A stretch of DNA of 64,000 nt from Chlorobiota bacterium (GCA_016700335.1 CP065014.1:1277001-1341000), one strand, 5' to 3'. Shown: positions 8,535-19,500, counted from the stretch's first letter. Translations and numbers: made by a program. Notes: a model not told the origin generated them from the letters alone.

Positions 8535-9215
8535 ATGGAAGAAATAATAATTTCAAGAAAAGAAAAAGAAAACAAAGCAAGATCTGAATATATAATTAAC
8601 ATAGCAAAAAGGATTTTTGCTATAAAAGGTTATCATGCAACAACATTAGATGATGTAGCTCAAAGTTCTGAGTTTGGAAAAGGAACTTTATATAATTATT
8701 TTGAAAGTAAAGAAGCTTTGTTTTATGCAGTTCTTGAGGATATTCGTATTAAAATGAATTTAGTTTCAGAAACTTCTTTTAAAAATGATTCAGATACATT
8801 CCAAATTAAAATTGAAAAATTTGTTAAAGGATCACTTAAATATTTTTTTGATTCACCAATTGATGTACATTTATTAATGAGAGAATCACATCATATTCAT
8901 AAAGAAAACCCAATAATAAAATCTGCATATGAACTAACATCAAAGTTAAGTTCTTTAATCATTGATGAACAAAGTAAAAAGCGAATTACAAACGAAATTG
9001 AACCCTTAGTTTTAGCTACAACTTTGATTCATCTGCTATTTAGTATGCAAATATATCGAATTTTTCATTGCATGTTTAACTTTACAGATAAGTTAATTAC
9101 AAATTGTGATCCAGAATTTATAGTTGCAAATTTAAAATTAACTGATTTAGATTTTGAAGTTGATAAAGCTTCAAAAAGTATTTTGCAAATTTTCTTTAAT
9201 GGAATCAATAATTAA
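8535..9215 (+). CDS. TetR/AcrR-family transcriptional regulator
   Basis: 226-residue regulator. The N-terminal helix-turn-helix is clear: IAKRIFAIKGYHATTLDDVAQ followed by KGTLYNYFESKEALFYAVLED (about residues 20-70). The C-terminal ligand domain has no recognisable specificity. It lies upstream of an efflux cluster on the same strand and was probably its leading gene before an insertion sequence landed behind it. Such regulators usually release DNA when they bind a substrate of the pump they control. Confidence 0.92.
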   Translation: MEEIIISRKEKENKARSEYIINIAKRIFAIKGYHATTLDDVAQSSEFGKGTLYNYFESKEALFYAVLEDIRIKMNLVSETSFKNDSDTFQIKIEKFVKGSLKYFFDSPIDVHLLMRESHHIHKENPIIKSAYELTSKLSSLIIDEQSKKRITNEIEPLVLATTLIHLLFSMQIYRIFHCMFNFTDKLITNCDPEFIVANLKLTDLDFEVDKASKSILQIFFNGINN

Positions 9216-9251
9216 TTCACAACAATTAAAAATGTCTTGTCCTGAAATAGG

Positions 9252-9271
9252 TTTACACTAAAAAGTGTAAA
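9252..9271 (+). repeat. Stem-loop directly before the transposase start
   Basis: TTTACACT (9252-9259) and AGTGTAAA (9264-9271) form a perfect 8-bp stem with a 4-nt A loop, ending one base before the orfA ATG at 9273. The left arm is part of the terminal inverted repeat. Such hairpins can hide the transposase start on read-through transcripts; that role is an inference here. Confidence 0.55.
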
Positions 9272-9272
9272 A

Positions 9273-9698
9273 ATGGACAAAAAAATCATTCAAAAAGCAG
9301 GTAAGTATTATACCTTAGAAGAAAGACATCAAATCATTCAAGAGTTAATTGCGACTGGCTGTACTAAAGTTGAAATTTGGGAAAAATATACTGGAGATAT
9401 AGAAGAACATGGTCAACTACTGCGCTGGATGCGTCAACTAGGATATAATGTTGGAATTAAAACAAGAAGGCCTAATATTGTATCAAATAATTATCTCATG
9501 GTAACTAGAAATCAAAACCAGATAAGGAGATTAAAATTGAAGATGATCTTTTGAAAATCTTCAATTAAAAAACGAATTGCTGATTTGGAAAAGCAGTTAA
9601 AGGATGCCGAACTAAAGGCAATTGCATTTTCTACTATGGTAGATATTGCAGAAAAGAGTTTAATATACCGATTAGAAAAGCTCAATACCAAACCATAG
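9273..9698 (+). pseudogene. IS3-type orfA (helix-turn-helix), frameshifted
   Basis: The first 280 bp encode a typical OrfA N-terminus (YYTLEERHQIIQELIATG ... LLRWMRQLGYN). The frame breaks near 9554; downstream, a different frame continues the expected coiled-coil tail (KKRIADLEKQLKDAELKAI ... MVDIAEK) to about 9650. A second slip near the A run at 9650 precedes a stop at 9696-9698. With at least two frameshifts it cannot make a full OrfA. Confidence 0.82.
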
Positions 9699-9703
9699 AA
9701 GTA

Positions 9704-10571
9704 ATGAAAAATAATTTTTCACATAGGATTAGCCAAGTTATGTGGATGGTTTGGTATTACTAGACAGGCTTATTATCAGAACAATTGGGAAGGAATATCT
9801 TCTACCTAGAAGAAGATTTGATTATACATCAAGTAAAAGAAATTCGTAAAAATCATCGTAGAATGGGAACACGAAAACTATATGAATTATTACAACCATT
9901 TATTCTTGAACATCAAATAAAAATAGGCAGAGATGCACTATTTAATATGCTTTCGGCTAATCATTTATTAGTAAGAAAACGTAAACGTAGAATACAAACT
10001 ACGAATTCATATCATTGGTTAAGAAAATATCCTAATCTGTACGTGAGTTTGTACCAACTAAAATCAACCAACTTTGGGTAAGTGATATCACTTATTGGAA
10101 AATAGATACTGAGAGCATCTTTACATCAGTTTTATTACTGATGCATATTCACATAAGATAGTAGGCTATCAAGTAGCTGGAAACTATGGAAGCGATAGAA
10201 AGTATTCACATTGCAAATGGCCTCTCTGGCTTGGGCAGAGAGCCATTTGCAGCACACCTATCCAGTAAGTAACTCATTCATCATAGCGATAGAGGTATAC
10301 ATATGTAGCAATGCTTATGTAAAGCTATTGAAAGATAATAATATCAATATTAGTATGACAGAAAAAGGCGATCCATTAGAAAATGCAGTGGCAGAACGTA
10401 AATGGAATCATCAAAGATGAGTATTTAGAAACTTATAATATTGATAACTTAAATGATGCTAAGGAATTACTTAAAGCTGTAGTAGATTTGTATAACAATG
10501 AAAGACCACATATGAGTATTGGAAACCATACACCAAATAATATACATCATTCAAAAACAAAAAACCGATAG
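9704..10571 (+). pseudogene. IS3-type orfB (DDE transposase), multiply frameshifted
   Basis: Pieces of an IS3 OrfB occur in successive frames: GLAKLCGWFGITRQAYYQNNWE (about 9730-9790), then HRRMGTRKLYELL (to 10081), then LWVSDITYWKID with the first catalytic Asp (about 10072-10107), ITDAYSHKIVGYQVAG with the second (about 10134-10180), and NAVAERKWN...IIKDEYLETY with the catalytic Glu (about 10383-10430), ending YNNERPHMSIGNHTP. At least four frame breaks make it inactive. The conserved pieces show that it was a complete integrase-core transposase. Confidence 0.85.
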
Positions 10572-10696
10572 ATTATGGAAAAACTATTATCGAAAAAAAA
10601 CTACATTTGTAAACACAGTTCAGGACTAAATAGAAACTGTAAACTAATAGTAGGATTAATTAATTAAACTGTAAACTTTTTTTAGGACGAGTCAAA

Positions 10697-12961
10697 ATGC
10701 TAAAATTTCTGAAAACAATTTTAATTTTCTTTTTTACTTTAAATTTACTCCATTCTCAAAACTGTACATTAAACGGTTATGTTTTAGAACAAGGAAGTAA
10801 AGAGCCATTAATCAATGTAACTCTAACTGTTAAAGGAACAAAGATTGGGACACTAACTAACAAAAGTGGTTATTACTCTTTAAAGAATATTCCAAGTGGA
10901 AAACAAACTATTGTAATATCATATATAGGGTATCAAAAATTAGAATCTGAAATGTTTTTCAAAGAGGATGAATCCATTAAAAAAGATTTTGAATTAAAAA
11001 ACAAAACTATTTCAGGTAAAGAAATTGTTGTAACAGCTGAAAGGGAAATTGAAAAAAGACAGATTAATGTAAGTAAGGTTGATATTCCTATTGGTCAACT
11101 ATCACAAATTAGAATTGGTGGTGAAGCAGATATATTTAGAGCATTACAATATCTTCCAGGCGTTTTAACATCTTCTCAAATCTCTAGTGGTTTATATATT
11201 AGGGGTGGTTCTCCTGACCAAAATTTAGTTTTAATAGATGGTTCTACTGTTTATAATCCTTCACATTTATTAGGTTTTTATTCTTCATTTAATCCAGAAG
11301 CAATTAAAGATGTTGAATTAATTAAAGGTGGTTTTCCTGCAGAATATGGTGGAAGAATGTCTGCAGTACTAAATTTAACACAAAAGGATGGAAATAGAGA
11401 TTCAGTTGAAGGAACTGCCACTTTAGGCATTATATCATCAAAAGCTTCTTTGCAAGGTCCTATTGGTAATGGTTCTTGGTTTTTGGGTGGTAGAAGAACT
11501 TACCTTGATTTACTTTTGAGTTTACTACCTGAAGATTCTTTAAACCCATTACCATCTTTTAATTTTTGGGATGCAAATGGAAAGATAACCCAAGATCTTT
11601 CAGATAATGATAAAGTTTTTACTTCAGGATATTTAAGTGCTGATAACCTTAATTTTGGGGGAGGTGGTCTGAAATTTAATTTAGGAATTTCAAATAAAGC
11701 AGGTGCAGTTAGATGGAATCATATATTTGGTGATAATTTATTTTCTGTTCTTAATTTATCGGTTAGTAAATATAAAACTGGTTTTGATGTTGATAATGCT
11801 GGATTTGCTTTTCAAATAGAAAACTCTATTACTGATTATACATCAAAATTAAATTTAGAATGGTTTACAAGCAATGATTTAACAATTAAAACAGGTTTAG
11901 ATTATACACATTATGTTTTCAAATATCTCCAAAATTTTACTGGGAAATTAGATTCATTACCAAAGGATGGTCAAGTTAACGGAGCTGGAGGTACAAATTT
12001 CACATTACCTGATGATGTTTTCTCAGGTTATTTACAGGCAAATTATCAAGTTAATGATTTATTAGGATTTCAAGTTGGAGCTCATGGATATCATTATACT
12101 TTGCCAAATACAAATTACATTGATCCACGTATTGCAGCAAGGTATCAATTAAATGAAGATGTTATATTAAAAGCGGCAGTTGGTAGGTATACTCAATATT
12201 TGAAGCTTGCTTCATTACCAGATTTTTCTTTTTTTGATACTTGGCTACCCACAGATACAACTGTTCTCCCTGGCTTTTCAAATCATTACAACTTGAGTAT
12301 TGAAACACAACCATTTGAAGGATTCAACTTTAATGTTGATATGTATTATAAAACTCTTGAAAATATAAGTGAGATAAACCAATACACAACTACATCCAAA
12401 TCTGTTTCTGATGCATTTTATACTGGTAATGGAAATTCGTATGGGTTAGAACTTTTTTTACAGAAAAAAGCTGGTGATTTAACAGGGTGGGTTGGGTACT
12501 CATTGGGTTTTGTAAATGCAAAATTTGATAGTATTAATAATGGTAAAGAATTCAGACCAAAATATGACAGAAGGCATGATCTTAAAATTGTTGGACAATA
12601 TAAAATTAATGATCGATGGGATTTAGGAGGATCTTTTACTTATCAAACTGGTCAATCTTATACCGGTGTTACTTCAAGATATGAAGCAAGATTACCAGGT
12701 CAAAATTCAGGTATTGGGATTACAGTTCCTGCTGAAAGATATGGATTGAGACTCCCTTCATCTCACCAACTAAATTTAAATGCAACTTACAATACATCTA
12801 TTTTTGGTTTACCTCTAAAAATGTTAATCGATGTTTATAATGTTTACTCAAGGCGTGATATTTGGTTTAGATATTATGATGTATCTAAAAAAATTGTTGA
12901 AGTGACTGATGTACTTTTATTACCTATTATTCCAACTATTTCGGTTGAAGTAAAATTTTAA
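10697..12961 (+). CDS. TonB-dependent outer-membrane receptor with carboxypeptidase-like N-terminal domain
   Basis: 754-residue protein. A signal peptide (to about residue 20) is followed by a CarboxypepD_reg-like domain (GYVLEQGSKEPLINVTLTVKGTKIGTLTNKSGYYSL, about 27-100), a TonB plug (LQYLPGVLTSSQISSGLYIRGGSPDQNLVLIDGSTVYN, about 150-230) and a beta barrel. Such receptors import scarce ligands across the outer membrane; the ligand is unknown. The DUF4249 lipoprotein follows by 24 nt, a common pairing. The ATG lies only 6 nt beyond the IS end, so the native leader has been replaced. The AGGA of the IS terminal repeat (10684-10687) sits 9 nt before the start and could act as a ribosome-binding site. 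Confidence 0.93.
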   Translation: MLKFLKTILIFFFTLNLLHSQNCTLNGYVLEQGSKEPLINVTLTVKGTKIGTLTNKSGYYSLKNIPSGKQTIVISYIGYQKLESEMFFKEDESIKKDFELKNKTISGKEIVVTAEREIEKRQINVSKVDIPIGQLSQIRIGGEADIFRALQYLPGVLTSSQISSGLYIRGGSPDQNLVLIDGSTVYNPSHLLGFYSSFNPEAIKDVELIKGGFPAEYGGRMSAVLNLTQKDGNRDSVEGTATLGIISSKASLQGPIGNGSWFLGGRRTYLDLLLSLLPEDSLNPLPSFNFWDANGKITQDLSDNDKVFTSGYLSADNLNFGGGGLKFNLGISNKAGAVRWNHIFGDNLFSVLNLSVSKYKTGFDVDNAGFAFQIENSITDYTSKLNLEWFTSNDLTIKTGLDYTHYVFKYLQNFTGKLDSLPKDGQVNGAGGTNFTLPDDVFSGYLQANYQVNDLLGFQVGAHGYHYTLPNTNYIDPRIAARYQLNEDVILKAAVGRYTQYLKLASLPDFSFFDTWLPTDTTVLPGFSNHYNLSIETQPFEGFNFNVDMYYKTLENISEINQYTTTSKSVSDAFYTGNGNSYGLELFLQKKAGDLTGWVGYSLGFVNAKFDSINNGKEFRPKYDRRHDLKIVGQYKINDRWDLGGSFTYQTGQSYTGVTSRYEARLPGQNSGIGITVPAERYGLRLPSSHQLNLNATYNTSIFGLPLKMLIDVYNVYSRRDIWFRYYDVSKKIVEVTDVLLLPIIPTISVEVKF

Positions 12962-12985
12962 TTATTTAATATTTATAACTTTATA

Positions 12986-13858
12986 ATGAATAAATCTTTT
13001 TTAAAATCAATAATTATTTTATCTCTTTTTAGTTTTATTTCATGTCAAGATGCACCTACTTTTGATTATGATCCTCAATATGTTGTTGAAGGATATTTAA
13101 AAGTTGGAGATCCAATTAATAATATTAAGTTAATGGTTTCACAATCTGTAACAGATACTTTTAAATATAAGAATAGTGCTGTTTCAGATGCTGAAGTTGT
13201 TATATATGTAGAGAATAAACCAATAAAATTAAATTACAGAGAAAACCAAGATGTTGGTGAATATTTTTATAATGATACTACATTAAAAGTTACATCTGGT
13301 GTAACTTACAAACTTGAGATAAAAACAAAGTCCGGTAAAATTATAACTTCCCAAACTACTGCACCTAATAGTATTAACTGGGTAAAAGCTCCTTTTGAAG
13401 AATATCAGTTCCCAAAAGATACAATTAATCTACCAGCTCCAGATTCATTTGCAATTGAATGGACTAGACCTACAGACATAAAAGAAATGATTATTGAGGG
13501 TAAATGTTTAGATACTTTAAATTATGGAAAATATTTACCTAATTCTACTATTGAACTAAATAGGAGAATTACAACTAAGTTTAATGACACTAGGTTTGAA
13601 TATGATTATTCTAGATGGGGATTTATAAATACAAACAAATCACCACTTTCATGGTATATTTTTAAATGGTATGGAAAGTATGAGTTAAAAATAATCGCTT
13701 GCGATAATAATATAATCAACTGGTTAAAGCAGACTCAATGGTCTGGACAGAATCCTGAAAGTCAACCAACATTGAGTAATATAAAGGGAGGTTTAGGTGT
13801 GTTTGGATCAATGTATGTTTTATCTAAAGAATGTTTTGTAAAGAAGAATCAACCTTAA
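12986..13858 (+). CDS. DUF4249-type lipoprotein
   Basis: 290-residue lipoprotein (signal peptide, FIS-C at residue 20). The mature start YVVEGYLKVGDPINNIKLMVSQSVT and the motif SDAEVVIYVENKP are characteristic of DUF4249 proteins, outer-membrane lipoproteins found next to TonB receptors in Bacteroidota. It probably works with the receptor just upstream, perhaps as a surface lid or ligand-binding partner; that role is inferred from the neighbourhood. Confidence 0.85.
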   Translation: MNKSFLKSIIILSLFSFISCQDAPTFDYDPQYVVEGYLKVGDPINNIKLMVSQSVTDTFKYKNSAVSDAEVVIYVENKPIKLNYRENQDVGEYFYNDTTLKVTSGVTYKLEIKTKSGKIITSQTTAPNSINWVKAPFEEYQFPKDTINLPAPDSFAIEWTRPTDIKEMIIEGKCLDTLNYGKYLPNSTIELNRRITTKFNDTRFEYDYSRWGFINTNKSPLSWYIFKWYGKYELKIIACDNNIINWLKQTQWSGQNPESQPTLSNIKGGLGVFGSMYVLSKECFVKKNQP

Positions 13859-13937
13859 AATTTTTTGCTTTTAACTAAAATTCAAACTATTCCAATTAAA
13901 ATAATATACTTTAAAATTTAAGTATTTAGAAAATTAT

Positions 13938-15290
13938 ATGAATAAATTCTTAATAATAGTTACATTGCTTTTTACTCAAAATTTTGTTTTTGCACAAGTT
14001 AAATCATACACTTTAAAAGAATCAATTGATTTAGCTTTAAGTAACAATCTATCAATCAAAAATGCTATTTTAGGTGTTGAGACTGCTAATAAACAAATTG
14101 ATTTTGCTTACACATCAACTTTACCAAAAATTGATGTTAACTCAAAGTATATTAGAAATTTTCAAAAGCAAATAATTTTTTTTCCAAATCAACAGACTGG
14201 TATTGCAACTCCTATAAAAATAGGATCTGACAATAGTTTAAGTTCAGATGTTACAATAAGTCAAATTGTATTTAATAGTGCAGCATTTAAAGCTCCTGAA
14301 TTAGCAAAAGAGTATGCAGTATTATCTCAAAAGCAAGTGTTAAATGAAGGTACACAAACAATTTTAAATATCAAAAAAAGTTATCTGAGTGCAATGTTCT
14401 TACGTGAAGTTTTGGTAGTACAAAAACAGTCTTTGAACAATCTTGAAGAGTCTGCAAACATTTCCAAATTGCTTTTTGAGAAAGGCTTAAGACCAGAAAT
14501 TGATGCTATTAGATCACGAGTACAAGCTGATAACCAACTGCCACTAGTAACGAATGCAACTGACAATTATAAAAATGCTTTAGATGGATTAAAGTTAATT
14601 ATGGGTATTCCAGAAAATGAACAGATTGATGTTAAAGATACAATTTGGCAAATACCAAAAAATGATGAGTCAATTACTGGGAACAATGAATTAGTTAGAA
14701 AAAATTTGGAAATAGGAAATCCACAATTGCAAACTCTAAAAATTATTCAATCTTTAAACGAGAAATTTATTGATATTAAAAAGTCAGATTATTTACCAAC
14801 AGTTGCAGCATTTGGAACATATCAGTTACAAACTCAATTTGATGGTTTTTCTGAATTTTCATTAAAGCCTACTTCGTTTGTTGGTTTAAATGCAACTTGG
14901 AATATATTTAACGGTGGTAGAACAAATGATACTATAGAGATTCAAAAAATAGAAATAGAAAAAAATAAAATTCAATATAATAATGCTTTAAATAGTTTTT
15001 CTACCCAAACTAAATTAGCTTTAAGAAGAATGGAAAGTGCAAAGGAAAGAGTTATGGCTTCAGAAAATACAATCATGTTAGCAGAAAAAGGATATAAAAT
15101 TGCTAATGCGAGCTATAAAGCTGGAGCAGCTACACAATTACAAGTTAGTGATGCAGATTTAGCACTTTCACAATCTAAGTTATTAAGATTAAATGCTATT
15201 TATGATTATAACATTTCATTAACTGAATATGAATCATTATTTGGATTTAATATTATGTATGAAAATAATAACCTTAAAGTGAAAAATTAG
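13938..15290 (+). CDS. TolC-family outer-membrane efflux channel
   Basis: 450-residue outer-membrane factor. It has a signal peptide (to FAQ, about 20), the duplicated TolC pattern beginning LKESIDLALSNNLSIKNA, long helical segments of the tunnel domain (about 140-215 and 330-430) and the beta-barrel loop LNATWNIFNGGRTNDTI. It forms the exit duct for the adaptor and RND pump encoded next on the same strand. The three together are a complete tripartite exporter. Confidence 0.95.
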   Translation: MNKFLIIVTLLFTQNFVFAQVKSYTLKESIDLALSNNLSIKNAILGVETANKQIDFAYTSTLPKIDVNSKYIRNFQKQIIFFPNQQTGIATPIKIGSDNSLSSDVTISQIVFNSAAFKAPELAKEYAVLSQKQVLNEGTQTILNIKKSYLSAMFLREVLVVQKQSLNNLEESANISKLLFEKGLRPEIDAIRSRVQADNQLPLVTNATDNYKNALDGLKLIMGIPENEQIDVKDTIWQIPKNDESITGNNELVRKNLEIGNPQLQTLKIIQSLNEKFIDIKKSDYLPTVAAFGTYQLQTQFDGFSEFSLKPTSFVGLNATWNIFNGGRTNDTIEIQKIEIEKNKIQYNNALNSFSTQTKLALRRMESAKERVMASENTIMLAEKGYKIANASYKAGAATQLQVSDADLALSQSKLLRLNAIYDYNISLTEYESLFGFNIMYENNNLKVKN

Positions 15291-15429
15291 TATTTATAAA
15301 GCATTCATATTTAAACTTGTAAAGTTATAAATATTTTATGAAAATTTTAAAAGACTATAAGTTTATTCTGTTGTTGAAAAAAATAAAAAAAAAAATTAAC
15401 AAGAATTCCTGTAATATAAAATAAAGTAT

Positions 15430-16479
15430 ATGAAAAAAGTAATAGGTCTAATTTTGGTATTATTGGGTGGATTTTGGATATTTACAAAATTAAAACATAA
15501 CAAAGAGGAAGCTCAAAATAAAGTACAAAAAAGTGAAGTGTTTACAGTGCCAACAGTAACAACAATTGCTATTAAAAAAGAAGAGATAGTTACCGAAGTT
15601 TCATCAATTGGTACAGTTATTCCAAACAAAGAAGTACAGTTATCATCTGAAACATCAGGTAGAGTTATGATGGTTAACTTTGAAAATGGATCTAGAGTTT
15701 CAACTGGACAATTGTTAGCAAAAGTTGATGATGAGTTACGTAAAACCGCAGTAGATATTGCTTTAATTAATCTTGAAAAAGCTAAGAAAGATCAAACTAG
15801 AATTGATACGTTATTTCAAGCTTCTGCTGTTGCTCAATCTCAATCTGAGTTAGTAGAAGTTGGAGTTAAAGGTGCAGAAACTCAGTTAAAGATTGCTCAA
15901 AGGCTATTCAGAGATACTAAGATAACATCACCAATTAGTGGGGTTATAACAATGAAATTTATTGAGAAAGGATCTACACTTGGACCAGGTTCTCCAGTTG
16001 CAATAATTACTGATATTTCAAAATTAAAAGTGAAAGTTAGTATTCCAGAACAAGATGCATTTAAAATTCATAAAGGGGATAGAGTTCAAGTTACTACTGA
16101 TGTATATCCAAATGAAAAATTTAATGGATATGTTAAATTAATTGCTTCAAAAGGTGATGAAGCTCATAATTTTCCAATTGAGATTGAACTATCAAATGTT
16201 GGTTCAAGATTTAAAGCAGGAATGTTTGCTAAAATTATTTTTTCATCAATACCAAGCAAAGTTTCACTAGTTGTACCTCGTGAAGCAATTATTGGGAGTA
16301 TAAAATCACCTCAAGTATATGTTTTAAAAAATGATAAAGTTGAATTGAAAAATATTATTGTTGATGATGGAACTAATACTAAACTTGTCATTAAGTCTGG
16401 ACTTTCTGAAGGTGATGTAATTGTGTTAAATGGACAAAACAATCTGATTGATGGAGTTAAAGTAAATGTACAAAATTAA
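15430..16479 (+). CDS. RND efflux periplasmic adaptor (membrane-fusion protein)
   Basis: 349-residue HlyD/AcrA-type adaptor. The N-terminal hydrophobic anchor lies at residues 4-20. A biotinyl-lipoyl-like half (VQLSSETSGRVMMVNFENGSRVSTGQLLAKVDD, about 71-105), a short helical hairpin, then the second half (DTKITSPISGVITMKFIEKGSTL) and beta-barrel domains follow in the usual order. It joins the TolC-type channel upstream to the RND pump downstream. A 139-nt gap separates it from the channel gene and a 25-bp tandem repeat lies immediately behind it. Confidence 0.95.
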   Translation: MKKVIGLILVLLGGFWIFTKLKHNKEEAQNKVQKSEVFTVPTVTTIAIKKEEIVTEVSSIGTVIPNKEVQLSSETSGRVMMVNFENGSRVSTGQLLAKVDDELRKTAVDIALINLEKAKKDQTRIDTLFQASAVAQSQSELVEVGVKGAETQLKIAQRLFRDTKITSPISGVITMKFIEKGSTLGPGSPVAIITDISKLKVKVSIPEQDAFKIHKGDRVQVTTDVYPNEKFNGYVKLIASKGDEAHNFPIEIELSNVGSRFKAGMFAKIIFSSIPSKVSLVVPREAIIGSIKSPQVYVLKNDKVELKNIIVDDGTNTKLVIKSGLSEGDVIVLNGQNNLIDGVKVNVQN

Positions 16480-16527
16480 ATTTAAATAATTCCATGATTA
16501 TCAAATTTAAATAATTCCATGATTATC
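16478..16527. repeat. 25-bp tandem direct duplication in the adaptor-pump spacer
   Basis: Two perfect, adjacent 25-bp copies (16478-16502 and 16503-16527), beginning AAATTTAAATAATTCC, with AAATTT of a third copy at 16528-16533. The first copy includes the stop codon of the adaptor gene. It looks like a recent slippage duplication that lengthened the spacer before the pump gene. Confidence 0.95.
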
Positions 16528-16569
16528 AAATTTCTCATTTTATAAAATAATTACTTTTAAAAAATATTA

Positions 16570-19500
16570 ATGACACTTACTGAATTAGCAATTAAAAGGC
16601 CTTCAATGGTTGTAGTAATATTTGCAGTACTTGGGGTACTTGGTTTATTCTCCTTTTCTCAATTAAAATATGAGTTATTACCAAAAATATCACCACCAGT
16701 TATCACAATATTTACAGTTTATCCTGGTGCTGCTCCAAGTGAAGTTGAATCATCAGTAACAAAAATTGTTGAGGATGCTGTTTCTGGAATTGATAAAATA
16801 TCATCTGTTACTTCAACATCTCAAGAAGGTGTATCAATAGTTTTAATGGAGTTTCAACAATCTGCAAAAATAGATTTGGTACTTCAAGAAGCACAAAGAA
16901 AAGTTGGACAAATTATTGGATTATTACCAAATGTATCTAAAGCACCAGTACTTTCAAAAATTGCACTAGATGAAATTCCTATTCTAAGAATTGGTGTAAC
17001 TTCTTCAATGTCTTCTGTTGAATTTAGTCAATTTTTAAAAGATAAAATAAAACCAAGGTTCTCAAAAATTGATGGTATTTCACAAATAACTTTACAAGGA
17101 TTAGAAGAGAGAGAAATAAAAATCAACATAGATGCTGATAGGTTAAAAGGTTATGGTCTTTCTATATTTCAAATTTCTCAGGCTGTTAAAGCTTCGAACT
17201 TAGACTTTCCAACAGGTAATATAAAAGATGTTGATGGTCAGTTCACTGTCAGGTTAGCAGGGAAATTTGCTTCTTTAAACGAAATTAGTAATTTGATTGT
17301 TGGTAAATCAAAAACAGGTGGAGACATAACATTAAAAGAAGTTGCTGAGGTTCAAGATGCAGTTAAAGATATTACAACATTAAATAGAATAAATGGAAAA
17401 CCTTCAGTTGGATTATTAATTCAAAAGCAATCAGATGCAAATTCAATTGATGTCAGCAAGCTAGCTCGAGATGAAATCAAGAAAATAGAATTAGAGTTTT
17501 CTAATATCAATTTAAAATTTGATATCGCTCAAGATGGGTCATTATTTACCATTGATGCAGCCAATTCTGTTAAGTTAGATTTGCTTCTAGCTATTGTATT
17601 AGTAGCTTTTGTAATGTTCGTTTTCCTTCATTCAATGAGGAATTCATTAATTGTTATGGTTGCAATTCCTGCTTCTTTAATTTCAACTTTCATTGCTATG
17701 TATGTATTTAATATGAGTCTGAATTTAATGACTTTGTTAGGTATGTCTTTAGTAGTAGGTATTTTAGTTGATGATTCAATTGTAGTTTTAGAGAATATTT
17801 ATAGAAGGTTGGAAATGGGTGATGATCAAAGAACTGCAGCATTAATTGGAAGAAATGAGATTGGGTTTGCTGCTCTTTCAATTACTTTGGTTGATGTGGT
17901 TGTGTTTTTACCTTTGGCTTTAGTTGGCGGTTTGATAGGAAATATATTAAGAGAGTTTGCATTAGTTGTTGTATTCTCTACTTTAATGAGTTTGTTTGTA
18001 TCGTTTACAATTACACCTTTATTAGCTTCAAGATTTACAAAGTTAGTTCATTTATCTAAAAAAACAATAAGCGGTAGATTCGGTCTGTTTTTTGAAAGCT
18101 TGTTTAATAAAATAGTAAATATTTATAGTGAAGTTTTAAACTGGTGTCTAAAAGGTTGGTTTCAGAGGATAACAGTAATGATATTGATTTTAGTATTATT
18201 TTTAAGTTCATTTATGCTTGTAAAATTTGGCTTTATTGGAGGTGAATTTATCACTCAATCTGATAGAGGTGAATTTTCAGTTGGAATTGAGCTTGCATCT
18301 GGTGCAACAGTAGAACAAAATAACATTGTTGTAAATCAAGTTGAACAATTACTTTATAAAATGAAGGAAGTAAATAAAGTTTTTGTTTCAGTAGGAACTT
18401 CAGCAGAAGGATTTTTTGGACAATCAGCCAATAATATCTCAGACTTGAATGTGGCATTAGTTCCGAAAGAATCTAGATTAAAATCAACTGATGATGTTGC
18501 TCGAGATATAAAGCAAATGTTATCTACAATTCCTGGAGTTAAAGTTCGTGTAAATCCTATTGGAATTTTTGGAACGGCTAACCAAACTCCAATTCAAGTT
18601 GCAGTTTTAGGTACTAATATGGATAGTGTTAGATTAGGAGCAAATATGTTAGCTAATATTTTAAGAAATACAAAAGGGAGTGGAGATGTAAGATTATCTA
18701 GTGAGGATGGAAAACCAGAAACCAAAATTAACATTGATCGCAATAAAATGGCTCAATTTGGGTTATCAATTGCGGAAGTTGGTGGTGCACTTAGAATAGC
18801 ATTAAATGGTGATGATGAAGCAAAATTCAGACCTGGTGATAATGAGTATGATATTAGAATTCGATTAGATAAATTCAATAGAAATAGTACTCAAGATGTT
18901 GGAAAATTATCTTTTATGAATAAGTTTGGGCAACAAGTTGAGCTCCGTCAATTTGCTTCAATTGGTAGATCTACAGGACCAACAAAATTACAAAGAAGAG
19001 AAAGAAACCCTACAATTTCAGTACTATCTCAAGCTGTTGGCAAACCATCAGGTACGATTTGGCAGGAAGCAAAAGCTGTATTAGATAAAACAAAATTGCC
19101 TGGTGATGTAACAATTTCACCTCAGGGAGACTTGAAAAATCAAGCCGAAGGATTCTCTAGTATGGGAATTGCATTGCTTGCTGCAATAATATTTGTTTAT
19201 TTAGTAATGGTAGGGTTATATGATTCTTATACAAATCCTTTCGTTGTATTATTTTCAATACCTGTTGCATTGATTGGAGCTTTATTAGCTCTTGCTTTAA
19301 CTATGAAAACCTTGAATATATTCTCTATTCTTGGTATGATTATGATGATTGGATTAGTTGCTAAGAATGCCATTTTATTAGTTGATTTTACAAATGTTTC
19401 AAGGCAGGAAGGGAAAGAAATTATCCCAGCTTTAATTGAAGCTGGTAGGGAAAGATTAAGACCTATTTTAATGACAACCTTATCTATGGTTATTGGAATG

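Larger units (their letters stand above)
9237..10690 (+). mobile_element. Decayed IS3-family-like insertion sequence
   Basis: About 1.45 kb carrying remnants of an IS3-type orfA and orfB. The ends are imperfect inverted repeats: left TTGTCCTGAAATAGGTTTACAC (from 9237) against the reverse complement of the right end, TCGTCCTAAAAAAAGTTTACAG (ending 10690). GTC flanks both ends (9234-9236 and 10691-10693) and could be a 3-bp target duplication. The repeat similarity also extends a few bases outward on both sides (TGtC/TGaC), so the exact boundary is uncertain by about 4 bp. Near the right end AAACTGTAAACT occurs twice (10634-10645 and 10666-10677), hinting at a duplicated end. Confidence 0.8.

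Noticed and set aside
15339..15425. A 28-codon frame in the gap between the TolC-type and adaptor genes
   Set aside because: Almost pure Lys/Ile from A-rich DNA; no sign of selection as a protein.
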